Made by a program: the position numbers and the translations under genes. From Saprospiraceae bacterium (GTDB taxonomy: Bacteria; Bacteroidota; Bacteroidia; Chitinophagales; Saprospiraceae), in assembly GCA_041392805.1 (NCBI GenBank), contig JAWKLJ010000001.1, positions 1 to 64,000 of the forward strand: a stretch of DNA of 64,000 nt, read 5' to 3'. The notes under the pieces are model-generated. The model had not been told where the DNA came from. It did no database searches and saw only the letters and a list, made by a program, of their open reading frames with translations. Numbering within the stretch: the first letter of the stretch is position 1; each line of letters opens with the position of its first letter. Positions 41,777-49,886 of the stretch are shown here, piece by piece.

Positions 41777-42469
41777 TCATTTCACCGCTAATTCAGGGTT
41801 TATCTGTCGAACAAAGTAAGCATAATGCACTATATCTGCCCTAGTCGCTTGCCCCCACCTGACTTTCAGGTCATTCTTCAGGCGAAAATAATCCATGATA
41901 ATATCTGCTTGTTGTTCGAAATTATAGTCTTGTAAGGTTCCTTTCTTTTCAATTATTTCTAATAGATGTTTTACCCCACCATAGTTATAGCCCTCAGGTG
42001 TTCGCTGAGCCATTAGGGCCAGGGCAATATAACGAGCACCAATTTGTTGGTATTGCCAAATATGAACCAATTCATGAATAAGGATATCGTCCGTTATTTT
42101 TCCCCAACTGTTGATGGTGAAAAAGCTAACATAACAAAATCGAAATTGCCTAGGCCCCAGTTTTGCTTTTTCATCAATCCTTATCCGCTTATACCGTAGT
42201 TGCTTCCCAAAAATACATTCTGCCAACGCTTTTTCTCTTGGGGCAAGCGGTCGGGTATTGCTTTTGAGCAAGTGACTGGCTATCTCATACCATTCCGGTA
42301 AACCCAATAAATCTGCAAGGGATAACAACAGCCCCAAACACCTCCAGTAGAAATGATAGCCATCCTTTCCTTTTTTGAATAAGGAGAAAAGAGATTGCCT
42401 GAAAAAATAAAGCCGCTTGGGGAATAAAATAAACAGGTCGGCGATAAGGTCACAAAAATAGCGAGTCAT
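41777..42469 (-). CDS. Unknown protein with an HExxH (zincin-like) motif
   Basis: 230 residues. The N-terminus is rich in Phe/Leu (MTRYFCDLIADLFILFPKRL) and has one or two hydrophobic stretches (YWRCLGLLLSLADLLGL). The centre contains ILIHELVHIWQYQQIG (HELVH at about 131-135), a zinc-peptidase type HExxH followed by an aromatic WQ as in DUF4157-like proteins. Further on, LQDYNFEQQADIIMDYF supplies a candidate third ligand Glu (E-x-x-A-D). No pro-peptide is seen. It may be a membrane-associated metalloprotease. Its stop-to-start spacing to the LolC/E-like permease (42474) is 4 bases, so they are one operon. Confidence 0.65.
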   Translation of the reverse strand: MTRYFCDLIADLFILFPKRLYFFRQSLFSLFKKGKDGYHFYWRCLGLLLSLADLLGLPEWYEIASHLLKSNTRPLAPREKALAECIFGKQLRYKRIRIDEKAKLGPRQFRFCYVSFFTINSWGKITDDILIHELVHIWQYQQIGARYIALALMAQRTPEGYNYGGVKHLLEIIEKKGTLQDYNFEQQADIIMDYFRLKNDLKVRWGQATRADIVHYAYFVRQINPELAVK

Positions 42470-42473
42470 GGCT

Positions 42474-43769
42474 TTACTTAAATCTAATAGCCTTGACCGG
42501 AGAAATTCGAGTCACCAAAAAGGATGGAATAATTAAAAATAGAAGCGTTACCAGCAGGGTGCCAATATTTAGGAAGAGTACTAACCACATGTTTATTTCT
42601 ACAGGTGCAACAGAGAGGTAGTAATCCGCCTCCGAAAGTTTGACGATTTCGAATTTATCCTGCAAATAACACAGTCCCAAGCCAATGAGGTTGCCCCAAA
42701 ACAGGCCTGCACCTATAATCAGTGCTGCATGGTATAAAAAGATTCTTCGAATTTTCCAATTGCTGGCACCTAGGGCCTTGAGAATACCAATCATATTGGT
42801 TCGCTCCAAAATCAGGATTAATAGGGCTGTCACCATGTTAATAATAGCAACGATTACCATTAAACCCAATATGACCACTTCATTGATATCCTGAAGGTCT
42901 AGCCAATTAAATATCTCAGATCGTTTAGCCCTGATAGACTCCGCATAAAGATTATGAGGCAGTTTCTCCATATATATATAGTCGGCCATTGGCACCATAT
43001 CATCCAAATCATCAATAAATAGCTCAAACCCGCTCACCTCCGTTTCTTTCCATCCCATCAATCGCTGTATTTGGCGAATATCAACCAATGCAAATTGCCG
43101 GTCATATTCTTCCAGGCCCGTCTTGTAAATGCCAGCCACAAAAAACTTAAGCCTGACCGCCTCCTTGTTGACAATAAAATTGACAATGAAGGAATCTTGA
43201 ACACCAACCTTTAGTCTGTTTGATGTTTGTTGGGAAATTAATATTTCTCTGGAACGAATGCTATCCGTTACATTCAATTTCGTTCCCTCTTTGATATAAT
43301 CATTCATGAATTGCCAGTCAAAATCCTTTCCTACTCCCTTCAGATAAATACCTTCCATTTCCTTTTTCACCGTGATGATACCGGGCATTATAGCAAAGGT
43401 TTGAATATGGCGAATTCCTCCTTTACTTTTTTCTACCCGCTGCACCTCTTGCCCCATAAATTCTTCAAAGACCGTAAATTCAACTTGCCTGATGGTATCT
43501 AGCCAAGGGTAAAAATCTTGGTTGATACTGATGGGATTGGCATCAATCAGGGATTGATTAATGGTGGGCTCGGTAATGTGAATATGCCCCCAAAAACCAA
43601 ATATCTTTTCACTTATCTCTTTTTTAAAACCAGTCACCAAGGAATTGGTAATAATCATCACAGCGAGACTGATAGCCACAGCTACCATCGCAATGCGAAT
43701 GATTAGGCGGGTAAAAGTTTTCTTTCCTGTACCAGCGACTTTCCTAGCTATAAAGTATTCAATATTCAT
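42474..43769 (-). CDS. ABC transporter permease of the LolC/LolE (FtsX/MacB) family
   Basis: 431 residues. The N-terminal helix IRIAMVAVAISLAVMIITNS is followed by a large periplasmic domain (about 45-280). Three C-terminal helices (INEVVILGLMVIVAIINMVT, IFLYHAALIIGAGLFWGNL, LVLFLNIGTLLVTLLFLII) form the FtsX domain. MNIEYFIARKVAGTGKKTFT is a usual N-terminus of Bacteroidota LolC/E-like proteins. It probably extracts lipoproteins from the inner membrane for the Lol pathway. No LolD-type ATPase is adjacent. It is divergent from tyrS, and both have TAnnTTTG boxes in the shared 153 bases. Confidence 0.88.
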   Translation of the reverse strand: MNIEYFIARKVAGTGKKTFTRLIIRIAMVAVAISLAVMIITNSLVTGFKKEISEKIFGFWGHIHITEPTINQSLIDANPISINQDFYPWLDTIRQVEFTVFEEFMGQEVQRVEKSKGGIRHIQTFAIMPGIITVKKEMEGIYLKGVGKDFDWQFMNDYIKEGTKLNVTDSIRSREILISQQTSNRLKVGVQDSFIVNFIVNKEAVRLKFFVAGIYKTGLEEYDRQFALVDIRQIQRLMGWKETEVSGFELFIDDLDDMVPMADYIYMEKLPHNLYAESIRAKRSEIFNWLDLQDINEVVILGLMVIVAIINMVTALLILILERTNMIGILKALGASNWKIRRIFLYHAALIIGAGLFWGNLIGLGLCYLQDKFEIVKLSEADYYLSVAPVEINMWLVLFLNIGTLLVTLLFLIIPSFLVTRISPVKAIRFK

Positions 43770-43788
43770 ATATGTTGAAAAGGCATCG

Positions 43789-43796
43789 CAAATTTA
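43789..43796 (-). promoter_or_regulatory. Probable -7 element for the LolC/E-like permease
   Basis: The minus strand reads TAAATTTG, an exact TAnnTTTG, 20 bases before the ATG at 43769. Confidence 0.5.
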
Positions 43797-43886
43797 TACT
43801 TCTAAAGGGATAAAGTGGTGCTTTTGGCTATAAAAATAGTCAACTTACAAATCTTATGCTTTTTCGTTCAATCATCCTAAAAAAAC

Positions 43887-43894
43887 TAAATTTG
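43887..43894 (+). promoter_or_regulatory. Probable -7 element of the tyrS promoter
   Basis: Reads TAAATTTG on the plus strand, 29 bases before the tyrS ATG at 43923. It mirrors the divergent box at 43789-43796. Confidence 0.55.
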
Positions 43895-43922
43895 TGGTTT
43901 AAAAGCATAAAAAGTTTATTAC

Positions 43923-45197
43923 ATGGATTTTTTGGAAGAATTGTCCTGGCGTGGAATGATACAAGACACCACCCCAGGCATAGCAGAAAAGTTGCAAGAA
44001 GGGATGACGACAGCCTATATCGGTTTTGATCCTACAGCTCCTGCATTAACTATTGGCAATTATGTTCAGGTCATGTTGCTGAAATTATTCCAGCTTTCGG
44101 GGCATAGACCGATAGTGTTGATGGGAGGAGCGACTGGTCGCATTGGCGATCCATCTGGCAAAGACCAGGAAAGAACCCTCAAGTCATTTACAGAATTGGA
44201 TGCTAATCTTGCTCGTATGGCGGAACTATTCAAAAAATTCCTGGATTTTGAAACGTGTGAGAACAAAGCCATTATGGTGAATAATCTCGACTTTTACAAG
44301 GAAATGAACGTGCTCGATTTTCTTCGTAATGTGGGTAAGACCCTCACCGTCAACTATATGATGTCAAAAGAGTCGGTCAAAAAGCGTATCGAGACGGGAA
44401 TTTCTTTTACGGAGTTCAGCTATCAATTATTGCAGGGCTATGATTATCAATGTCTATATGACACCTACCACTGTCAATTACAAATGGGAGGCTCTGATCA
44501 ATGGGGAAATATTACGGCAGGGACAGAGTTTATCCGACGCAATGCGGGCGGCAAAGCTTTCGCACTGACCACCCCCCTCCTGACGAAATCTGATGGTACT
44601 AAATTTGGCAAGTCGGAGCAAGGAAACATTTGGTTGTCCCCTGAGTATACATCGCCCTACAAATTCTACCAATTCTGGATTAATGCTGCCGATGCCGATT
44701 TGCCCAACTTTACCCGTTATTTCACCCTGAAATCACGAGAAGAAATCGAAAGCAGGGAACAGCAATTTGCGGATAACCCACAAGAATTAAAACGCCTACT
44801 GGCAGAGGAATTGACCATCAGAATTCACTCTCAGGAAGATTTTGAAGCCGTTTTAAAAGTATCTGAGCTATTGTTTGATAAAAAAGCAAACCAGGAGACC
44901 TTACATTCGCTAAGTAAACAGGCACTAGCCACTGTTTCAGAGGAAATCCCAAGCTTTGCTGTACCAGTATCGCTATTAGCGAACAATGTTAACATCTCAG
45001 ATTTGCTGGCCGAACATACACAAATCCTAGGGTCAAAGGGAGAGGTTCGAAGAGCCATTCAAGGCAATGCAATAACGGTGAATAAAGAGAAAGTAACGTC
45101 TTTTGAAGCCCTGATTAACCATGAAACTTTGCTACATGGAAAGTACATCATGATAGAAAATGGCAAGAAGAATAAATTTATGATCGTAGCAGAATAA
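43923..45197 (+). CDS. tyrS: Tyrosine--tRNA ligase
   Basis: 424 residues, TyrRS of the common bacterial type. The HIGH-like motif is in GFDPTAPALTIGNYVQVMLL and the KMSKS-like motif in LLTKSDGTKFGKSEQGNIWL (KFGKS). LQGYDYQCLYDTYHCQLQMG and GSDQWGNITAGTEFIRR bind tyrosine and ATP. An S4 RNA-binding domain at the C-terminus (about 350-424) includes GEVRRAIQGNAITVNKEKVT. It charges tRNA-Tyr. The GH13-like gene follows 8 bases after the stop, so they may share a transcript. Confidence 0.97.
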   Translation: MDFLEELSWRGMIQDTTPGIAEKLQEGMTTAYIGFDPTAPALTIGNYVQVMLLKLFQLSGHRPIVLMGGATGRIGDPSGKDQERTLKSFTELDANLARMAELFKKFLDFETCENKAIMVNNLDFYKEMNVLDFLRNVGKTLTVNYMMSKESVKKRIETGISFTEFSYQLLQGYDYQCLYDTYHCQLQMGGSDQWGNITAGTEFIRRNAGGKAFALTTPLLTKSDGTKFGKSEQGNIWLSPEYTSPYKFYQFWINAADADLPNFTRYFTLKSREEIESREQQFADNPQELKRLLAEELTIRIHSQEDFEAVLKVSELLFDKKANQETLHSLSKQALATVSEEIPSFAVPVSLLANNVNISDLLAEHTQILGSKGEVRRAIQGNAITVNKEKVTSFEALINHETLLHGKYIMIENGKKNKFMIVAE

Positions 45198-45205
45198 ATA
45201 GCTAA

Positions 45206-47269
45206 ATGAGTATTATTTTGACGAAGGAAAATGCCGCTTTATATGAGCAAGACGCCTCATTTTCCTCATTTGATGGCTATAAGAGTGGAAAAAGCTCCTT
45301 TCTCGCCTCTATTATGCCAGAGGCCATTCTGAGCCTTAGTGGTGAAACCGTTTGCCAACTACTTCGCCAAAGGCTTGGTGATGAGCTGTTTGAAGCAGCC
45401 ATAGACACGGAGACCAGTATTCCCAGTCCATTGGCAGGTGCAAAGGATAGTCATTGGATGAAAACGGTGAACATGGTGGGAATAAATGTTCGTACCATTG
45501 GTCATTTTTGGAATGTCGTAAAATATGGCCTGAGTATCCCCCAAACCCAATCTGCTATTCATTTACTACCCATTTGGGAACCTGGGGTGGTCGAGAGTCT
45601 CTATGGAATGGCCAGTTGGCATATCAACCCTGCTTTTTTTTCGTCAGAAATGGCAGCGCTTTTTCCTTCACTAGATACGGTTGAAAAGCAATTAAAAGTC
45701 ACCGTAAAGCTTTTACATGCTATGGGCAAAACGGTGGGGATGGATGTTATTCCTCATACGGACCGTTACGCTGAAATTGTCTTGACTAATCCGCATTTTT
45801 TTGAATGGTTGAAACGAAAAGGCCTTCATATCATTGATCATCGTGCCGACCTACATATTGAGGTGATGCAGGCCATTTTCTATTTTATTCAACAACATGG
45901 CAGTGCTAGTCCCGATCTAAAAGCACCTGCTGATTGGTCTTATTTTTTCAGTCCTCAATTCACGGAAGAAAAGCGAGCACTCGTTCTTTTTGGAGCCAAA
46001 GAAAAGCTGGCTTCAAGAAACCAAAGGAGAGAAATGTTAGTGGATTTTCTATTCCACATTGGCTTTGAGCCTGTCCCTGCAACCATGGCTCCTCCTTATC
46101 GGGGCATCGCCGTCGACCCAAGCCCAGCAGCGATAACGGTCGACTACATGGGTAGGGAATGGCGAGATTATCAAATCACTCAGCCAGGGGAAATGTCCCG
46201 GGTATTTGGTCCATTAACCCGATATAAATTATATGAGCGGTTGCATGACAATGATAACTGGGAGATAGATTTCAGCCGTCCCCGCACTTTTGTTTGGGAG
46301 TATGTCGCCGATCAATATGCCAATATAGCACGTACTTATCAGCTAGATTTCATGCGGGGAGATATGTCCCATGTACAAATGAGGAAAGAGGGGGTGCCTT
46401 TACATGGCGACTTGTACTATGATCTCCACCAAGCTGTTAAATTGAAAATACAGCAAGAGATCCCCTCTTTTGCCTATTTTGGAGAATCCTTCCTCACGGC
46501 ACCTAATTACATGGGCTATGGAGATGAAGTCGAACATTTAGAACTTTCGCAGGCAGATTCTACTTTAGGCGATTTACAATCTATGGTAGTCGGATCACCT
46601 GAATTTATGCAAAACTTTAGAAGATACCTTGACATTCTGGAACATAGACAGGTAGCCCCCAATTTCACTATGATGACGGCCGATAAGGATGATCCTCGTT
46701 TTGATCATTTTTATGTTAAGGGTAATGAAGTCCGCTATTTTCTAGGCACTTTTATTGCTGACATGCCAAGTTATATGGGATTAGGATTCGAGTGTCGGGA
46801 TCAGCACCTAACTCCTGCGCCCAACGAACATTACACCAAATTATATGTTTTTCGGATGGATCAGGGTCCCAAAGCTACCACAGGGCCTTATCAATGGGGA
46901 ACAAACACGACTTTATTCCATCACATCAACAGGATAAGGCAATTTGCCGAAACGGTTTTACCTACCCTGCAAAACGCCAAAAGTTTATGGCTGCTAGCTC
47001 CTGATCCTACCGGAGGGGCTAAAAGTATTGCTTGGACCCAACAGGAATCGCCCCAATGGCTTTTTGTTGCCAATTTGGATTTGGAAAATGCCCAAATCAA
47101 TCTAAAAATCCCATTACAGGCTTTTAAGGGAAAAGTTCAACAGGCACAGCTGGTTTTTTCTACGATGGAAAATGGCCCTGTTCTCCTACAAACGCTTCCC
47201 CGATCTGCTAATTGGATGCAGGTTTCCCAACTCGGCCCCGGTGAGGCCCATTGTTATGCCTTGTCTTGA
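45206..47269 (+). CDS. GH13 (alpha-amylase superfamily)-like protein
   Basis: 687 residues, no signal peptide, so cytoplasmic. A TIM-barrel pattern can be followed: SAIHLLPIWEPGVVESLYGM (beta3/loop), TVKLLHAMGKTVGMDVIPHT (beta3-beta4, DVIPHT like the DxVxNH motif), LDFMRGDMSHVQMRKEG (beta4, candidate nucleophile Asp), SFAYFGESFLTAPNYMGYGD (beta5, candidate acid/base Glu) and GTFIADMPSYMGLGFECRDQ. The last 100 residues (QWLFVANLDLENAQINLKIP) form a beta domain like the amylase C-domain. Substrate unknown; alpha-glucan or trehalose-type glucosides are plausible. No other sugar-metabolism genes are near, and it starts 8 bases after tyrS. Confidence 0.7.
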   Translation: MSIILTKENAALYEQDASFSSFDGYKSGKSSFLASIMPEAILSLSGETVCQLLRQRLGDELFEAAIDTETSIPSPLAGAKDSHWMKTVNMVGINVRTIGHFWNVVKYGLSIPQTQSAIHLLPIWEPGVVESLYGMASWHINPAFFSSEMAALFPSLDTVEKQLKVTVKLLHAMGKTVGMDVIPHTDRYAEIVLTNPHFFEWLKRKGLHIIDHRADLHIEVMQAIFYFIQQHGSASPDLKAPADWSYFFSPQFTEEKRALVLFGAKEKLASRNQRREMLVDFLFHIGFEPVPATMAPPYRGIAVDPSPAAITVDYMGREWRDYQITQPGEMSRVFGPLTRYKLYERLHDNDNWEIDFSRPRTFVWEYVADQYANIARTYQLDFMRGDMSHVQMRKEGVPLHGDLYYDLHQAVKLKIQQEIPSFAYFGESFLTAPNYMGYGDEVEHLELSQADSTLGDLQSMVVGSPEFMQNFRRYLDILEHRQVAPNFTMMTADKDDPRFDHFYVKGNEVRYFLGTFIADMPSYMGLGFECRDQHLTPAPNEHYTKLYVFRMDQGPKATTGPYQWGTNTTLFHHINRIRQFAETVLPTLQNAKSLWLLAPDPTGGAKSIAWTQQESPQWLFVANLDLENAQINLKIPLQAFKGKVQQAQLVFSTMENGPVLLQTLPRSANWMQVSQLGPGEAHCYALS

Positions 47270-47340
47270 TTGTAGGATAATAGATAGGAACTTACTTGTA
47301 CCCCATTTGGTTGATCTCTGAAACGCCAAAACTTATTTCC

Positions 47341-48129
47341 ATGAGGTTGAAAATTTACCAGGTTGATGCCTTTAGTGACAAGCTTTTCGGTGGTAATCCA
47401 GCCGCCGTTTGCCCTTTAGAAGCATGGCTACCCGATGCAACTTTGCAAGCCATTGCCTTGGAAAACAACTTATCAGAAACTGCTTTTTTTATACCTAAGG
47501 GCGCGGCCTTTGACCTGCGTTGGTTTACGCCAACGATTGAAGTAGATCTTTGCGGGCATGCCACCCTTGCCACCGCCCACGTCTTGTTTAAGCACCTTGA
47601 TTATCCTACTTCCGTGATCCATTTCCATTCCCGAAGTGGTCTGCTCAGTGTTGAATTACAGGATGACGTATACACACTGAATTTCCCAAGTGACAACCTC
47701 GAAAAAATAGCTATACCACCTACTTTGGCAAGGGCATTATCTGTAAATATCAAAGAAGTATGGAAAGGGCGGGAAGATTATTTGGTTATTGTAGAAACCG
47801 AAGAAGAAGTAAGTCAGCTTAAGCCCCATTTTCAATTATTGGCAGAAATGGGTGGTCGGGGGGTGCTGGTTAGTGCACCAGGAGAAGTTGTCGATTTTGT
47901 ATCCCGCTGTTTTTTTCCAGCTGCTGGAATTGATGAGGATCCGGTTACAGGCTCTGCTCATACGACATTGATGCCATACTGGAGCGAGCGTTTGGGCAAA
48001 AAATTATTGCATGCTCGGCAGTTGTCGGCGCGCGGAGGCGAATTGACTTGCCGTTTGCTAGGTGATCGGGTAGCCATTTCGGGGAAAGGCGTTACCTATT
48101 TAGAAGGCCAAATTTATATTCCTGATTAG
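47341..48129 (+). CDS. PhzF-family isomerase/epimerase-like protein
   Basis: 262 residues from the ATG at 47341 (MRLKIYQVDAFSDKLFGGNP); the open frame begins at a TTG at 47296 that has no support. Motifs FGGNPAAVCPLEAW, LENNLSETAFFIPKGAAFDL (the catalytic Glu in SETAFF), WFTPTIEVDLCGHATLATAH and EDPVTGSAHTTLMPYW are the PhzF family hallmarks. The family includes the phenazine-pathway isomerase PhzF and diaminopimelate epimerase relatives; most stand-alone members are of unknown substrate. No phenazine genes accompany it. It lies 71 bases downstream of the GH13-like gene. Confidence 0.9.
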   Translation: MRLKIYQVDAFSDKLFGGNPAAVCPLEAWLPDATLQAIALENNLSETAFFIPKGAAFDLRWFTPTIEVDLCGHATLATAHVLFKHLDYPTSVIHFHSRSGLLSVELQDDVYTLNFPSDNLEKIAIPPTLARALSVNIKEVWKGREDYLVIVETEEEVSQLKPHFQLLAEMGGRGVLVSAPGEVVDFVSRCFFPAAGIDEDPVTGSAHTTLMPYWSERLGKKLLHARQLSARGGELTCRLLGDRVAISGKGVTYLEGQIYIPD

Positions 48130-48204
48130 GCGTCTTTTCTTTTGCTTTCAACAGAATCTCTTTTCCTTTCAGTAGAATTCATTAGATTTAGTGCAAAAAA
48201 AAAA

Positions 48205-49365
48205 ATGCACATAAGTGAAATACTGAACCACTTTGGAGAAAATCGGGAAAACTATTTTAATGCCGTTTCACCTCCGGTTATTCAGACCAGCAATTTTAGC
48301 TTCCCCAACTTGGGTGCTTTCCGGCAAGCCTTCACCAATGAATTGGAACATCATATTTATTCCCGAGGCAACAACCCAACAGTGGCCATTTTGCGGAAAA
48401 AGCTAGCCGCCTTGGAACAAACGGAAGATGCCCTGGTGTTCTCAAGTGGAAGTGGCGCCATCGCCGCCACGGTCATCTCTCAAGTCAGGGCAGGCGACCA
48501 TATCGTTTGTGTGGAAGGACCTTATTCTTGGACTTATACTCTTCTGACAGCATTCCTTTCCCGCTTTGGTGTGAGCTATACCTTTGTAAAAGGCACCGAC
48601 ATGGCTGAAATAGCGAGCGCTATCCAGCCCAACACCAAGGTCTTATATTTAGAAAGCCCCAATTCGCTCACTTTTCAACTCCAGGACTTAGCGGCATGCG
48701 CTAAGTTGGCCAAGGCCAGGGGAATAACGACCATTATAGACAATAGTTTTTCCTCCCCTATTTACCAGCAACCTGCCGTTCATGGTATTGATTTGGTTTT
48801 ACATTCAGGGACGAAATACTTAAATGGCCATAGTGATGTTGTGGTGGGTGTCGTTTGTGGTTCTAAGGAAAAAATACATCAGATTTTCAATACAGAACAA
48901 ATGACCTTAGGATCCATTTTATCACCCCATGATGCTGCACTGGTGATCAGGGGACTGCGGACGCTACCGCTGCGGATGGAACGGGTCTATAAAAGTGCTT
49001 TACACATGGCTACTTTCCTGGAAAAACACCCAAAGGTTGCGCAAGTCATTTATCCTATGCTCCCCTCTTTTCCGCAATATGAATTGGCCCAAAAACAAAT
49101 GAGTGGTGCAGGAGGGCTAATATCTGTTTATTTTAAGGCGGAAAGTCTCGAAAAAATGGAAGCCTTTATTCATCGCCTCCAGCGTTTTTTGATTGCAGTC
49201 TCCTGGGGAGGACACGAATCTTTGATCATGCCTGTTGCCGGCTTTTATAATATTCCAGGACGAGAAGACGCTAGTAATCCATGGAACCTGGTCCGGTTTT
49301 ATATTGGGCTCGAGGAACCCGACTGGTTACTAGAAGATCTGGTGCAGGCCATGGAAATATTATGA
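48205..49365 (+). CDS. Trans-sulfuration PLP enzyme (cystathionine gamma-synthase/beta-lyase/methionine gamma-lyase family)
   Basis: 386 residues from the ATG at 48205, which directly follows an 11-A run; upstream in-frame ATG at 48142 is less likely. Cys/Met metabolism PLP-dependent fold: YSRGNNPTVAILRKKLAALE, DALVFSSGSGAIAATVISQV, VLYLESPNSLTFQLQDLAAC, TTIIDNSFSSPIYQQPAVHG and DLVLHSGTKYLNGHSDVVVG (Schiff-base Lys in SGTKYLNGH). The C-terminal GGAGGLISVYF and HESLIMPVAGF are usual. Which of the family reactions it carries out cannot be read from motifs. The stop overlaps the start of the next gene (ATGA). Confidence 0.9.
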   Translation: MHISEILNHFGENRENYFNAVSPPVIQTSNFSFPNLGAFRQAFTNELEHHIYSRGNNPTVAILRKKLAALEQTEDALVFSSGSGAIAATVISQVRAGDHIVCVEGPYSWTYTLLTAFLSRFGVSYTFVKGTDMAEIASAIQPNTKVLYLESPNSLTFQLQDLAACAKLAKARGITTIIDNSFSSPIYQQPAVHGIDLVLHSGTKYLNGHSDVVVGVVCGSKEKIHQIFNTEQMTLGSILSPHDAALVIRGLRTLPLRMERVYKSALHMATFLEKHPKVAQVIYPMLPSFPQYELAQKQMSGAGGLISVYFKAESLEKMEAFIHRLQRFLIAVSWGGHESLIMPVAGFYNIPGREDASNPWNLVRFYIGLEEPDWLLEDLVQAMEIL

Positions 49366-49775
49366 GTTATCTTTCAAAATATAAATTTAAACTAAGTGTC
49401 GCCCAAAGAATGGGGATATTTAATGCGCAGCGGGCTATTTTCATTTACGTGTCATTCCATTTGATGCTTGGTCTCTTTTTTTTGATTTATTTAAAAGCAG
49501 TTGGGTTATTGGCCTTGCTAAACATCTCTTTATTCCCCATCCTATTACTTTCGCTAGGATTTTGGAGTATAAAGAACCCCTATCCCGCTTTTGTGGGTAC
49601 AAGCATACTCTTAGGAATTATTGGGATATTACAACTGCTTTCCTTTAACCTGATTGGTTTAATGGTATTACTTATCGTGTTTTATTATGTCAATGTTGGC
49701 CGCCGCATAAGTTATGCCCTTCAATTGGATGGCGCAGCACTGGAAGGTATCCTGGATGCCGGGTTGGAAGATTAA
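49362..49775 (+). CDS. Small hypothetical membrane protein
   Basis: 137 residues from the ATG at 49362, whose first four bases overlap the previous stop. A hydrophilic N-terminus (MSYLSKYKFKLSVAQRMGIF) precedes four likely membrane helices: AIFIYVSFHLMLGLFFLIYL, LLALLNISLFPILLLSLGF, FVGTSILLGIIGILQLLSF and LIGLMVLLIVFYYVNVG. The acidic C-terminus ends DGAALEGILDAGLED. No family recognised. Translational coupling suggests it is expressed with the PLP enzyme. Confidence 0.75.
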   Translation: MSYLSKYKFKLSVAQRMGIFNAQRAIFIYVSFHLMLGLFFLIYLKAVGLLALLNISLFPILLLSLGFWSIKNPYPAFVGTSILLGIIGILQLLSFNLIGLMVLLIVFYYVNVGRRISYALQLDGAALEGILDAGLED

Positions 49776-49886
49776 TAGCTATGCATTACCTTTAGAAGAT
49801 GTTTGGGCAGTGCTCCATTACCTGCAAGTAGTTAATCCAGCCTGACCAAGCATTATGCTTAAACGAACTAAACTAAAACCTTGTTT

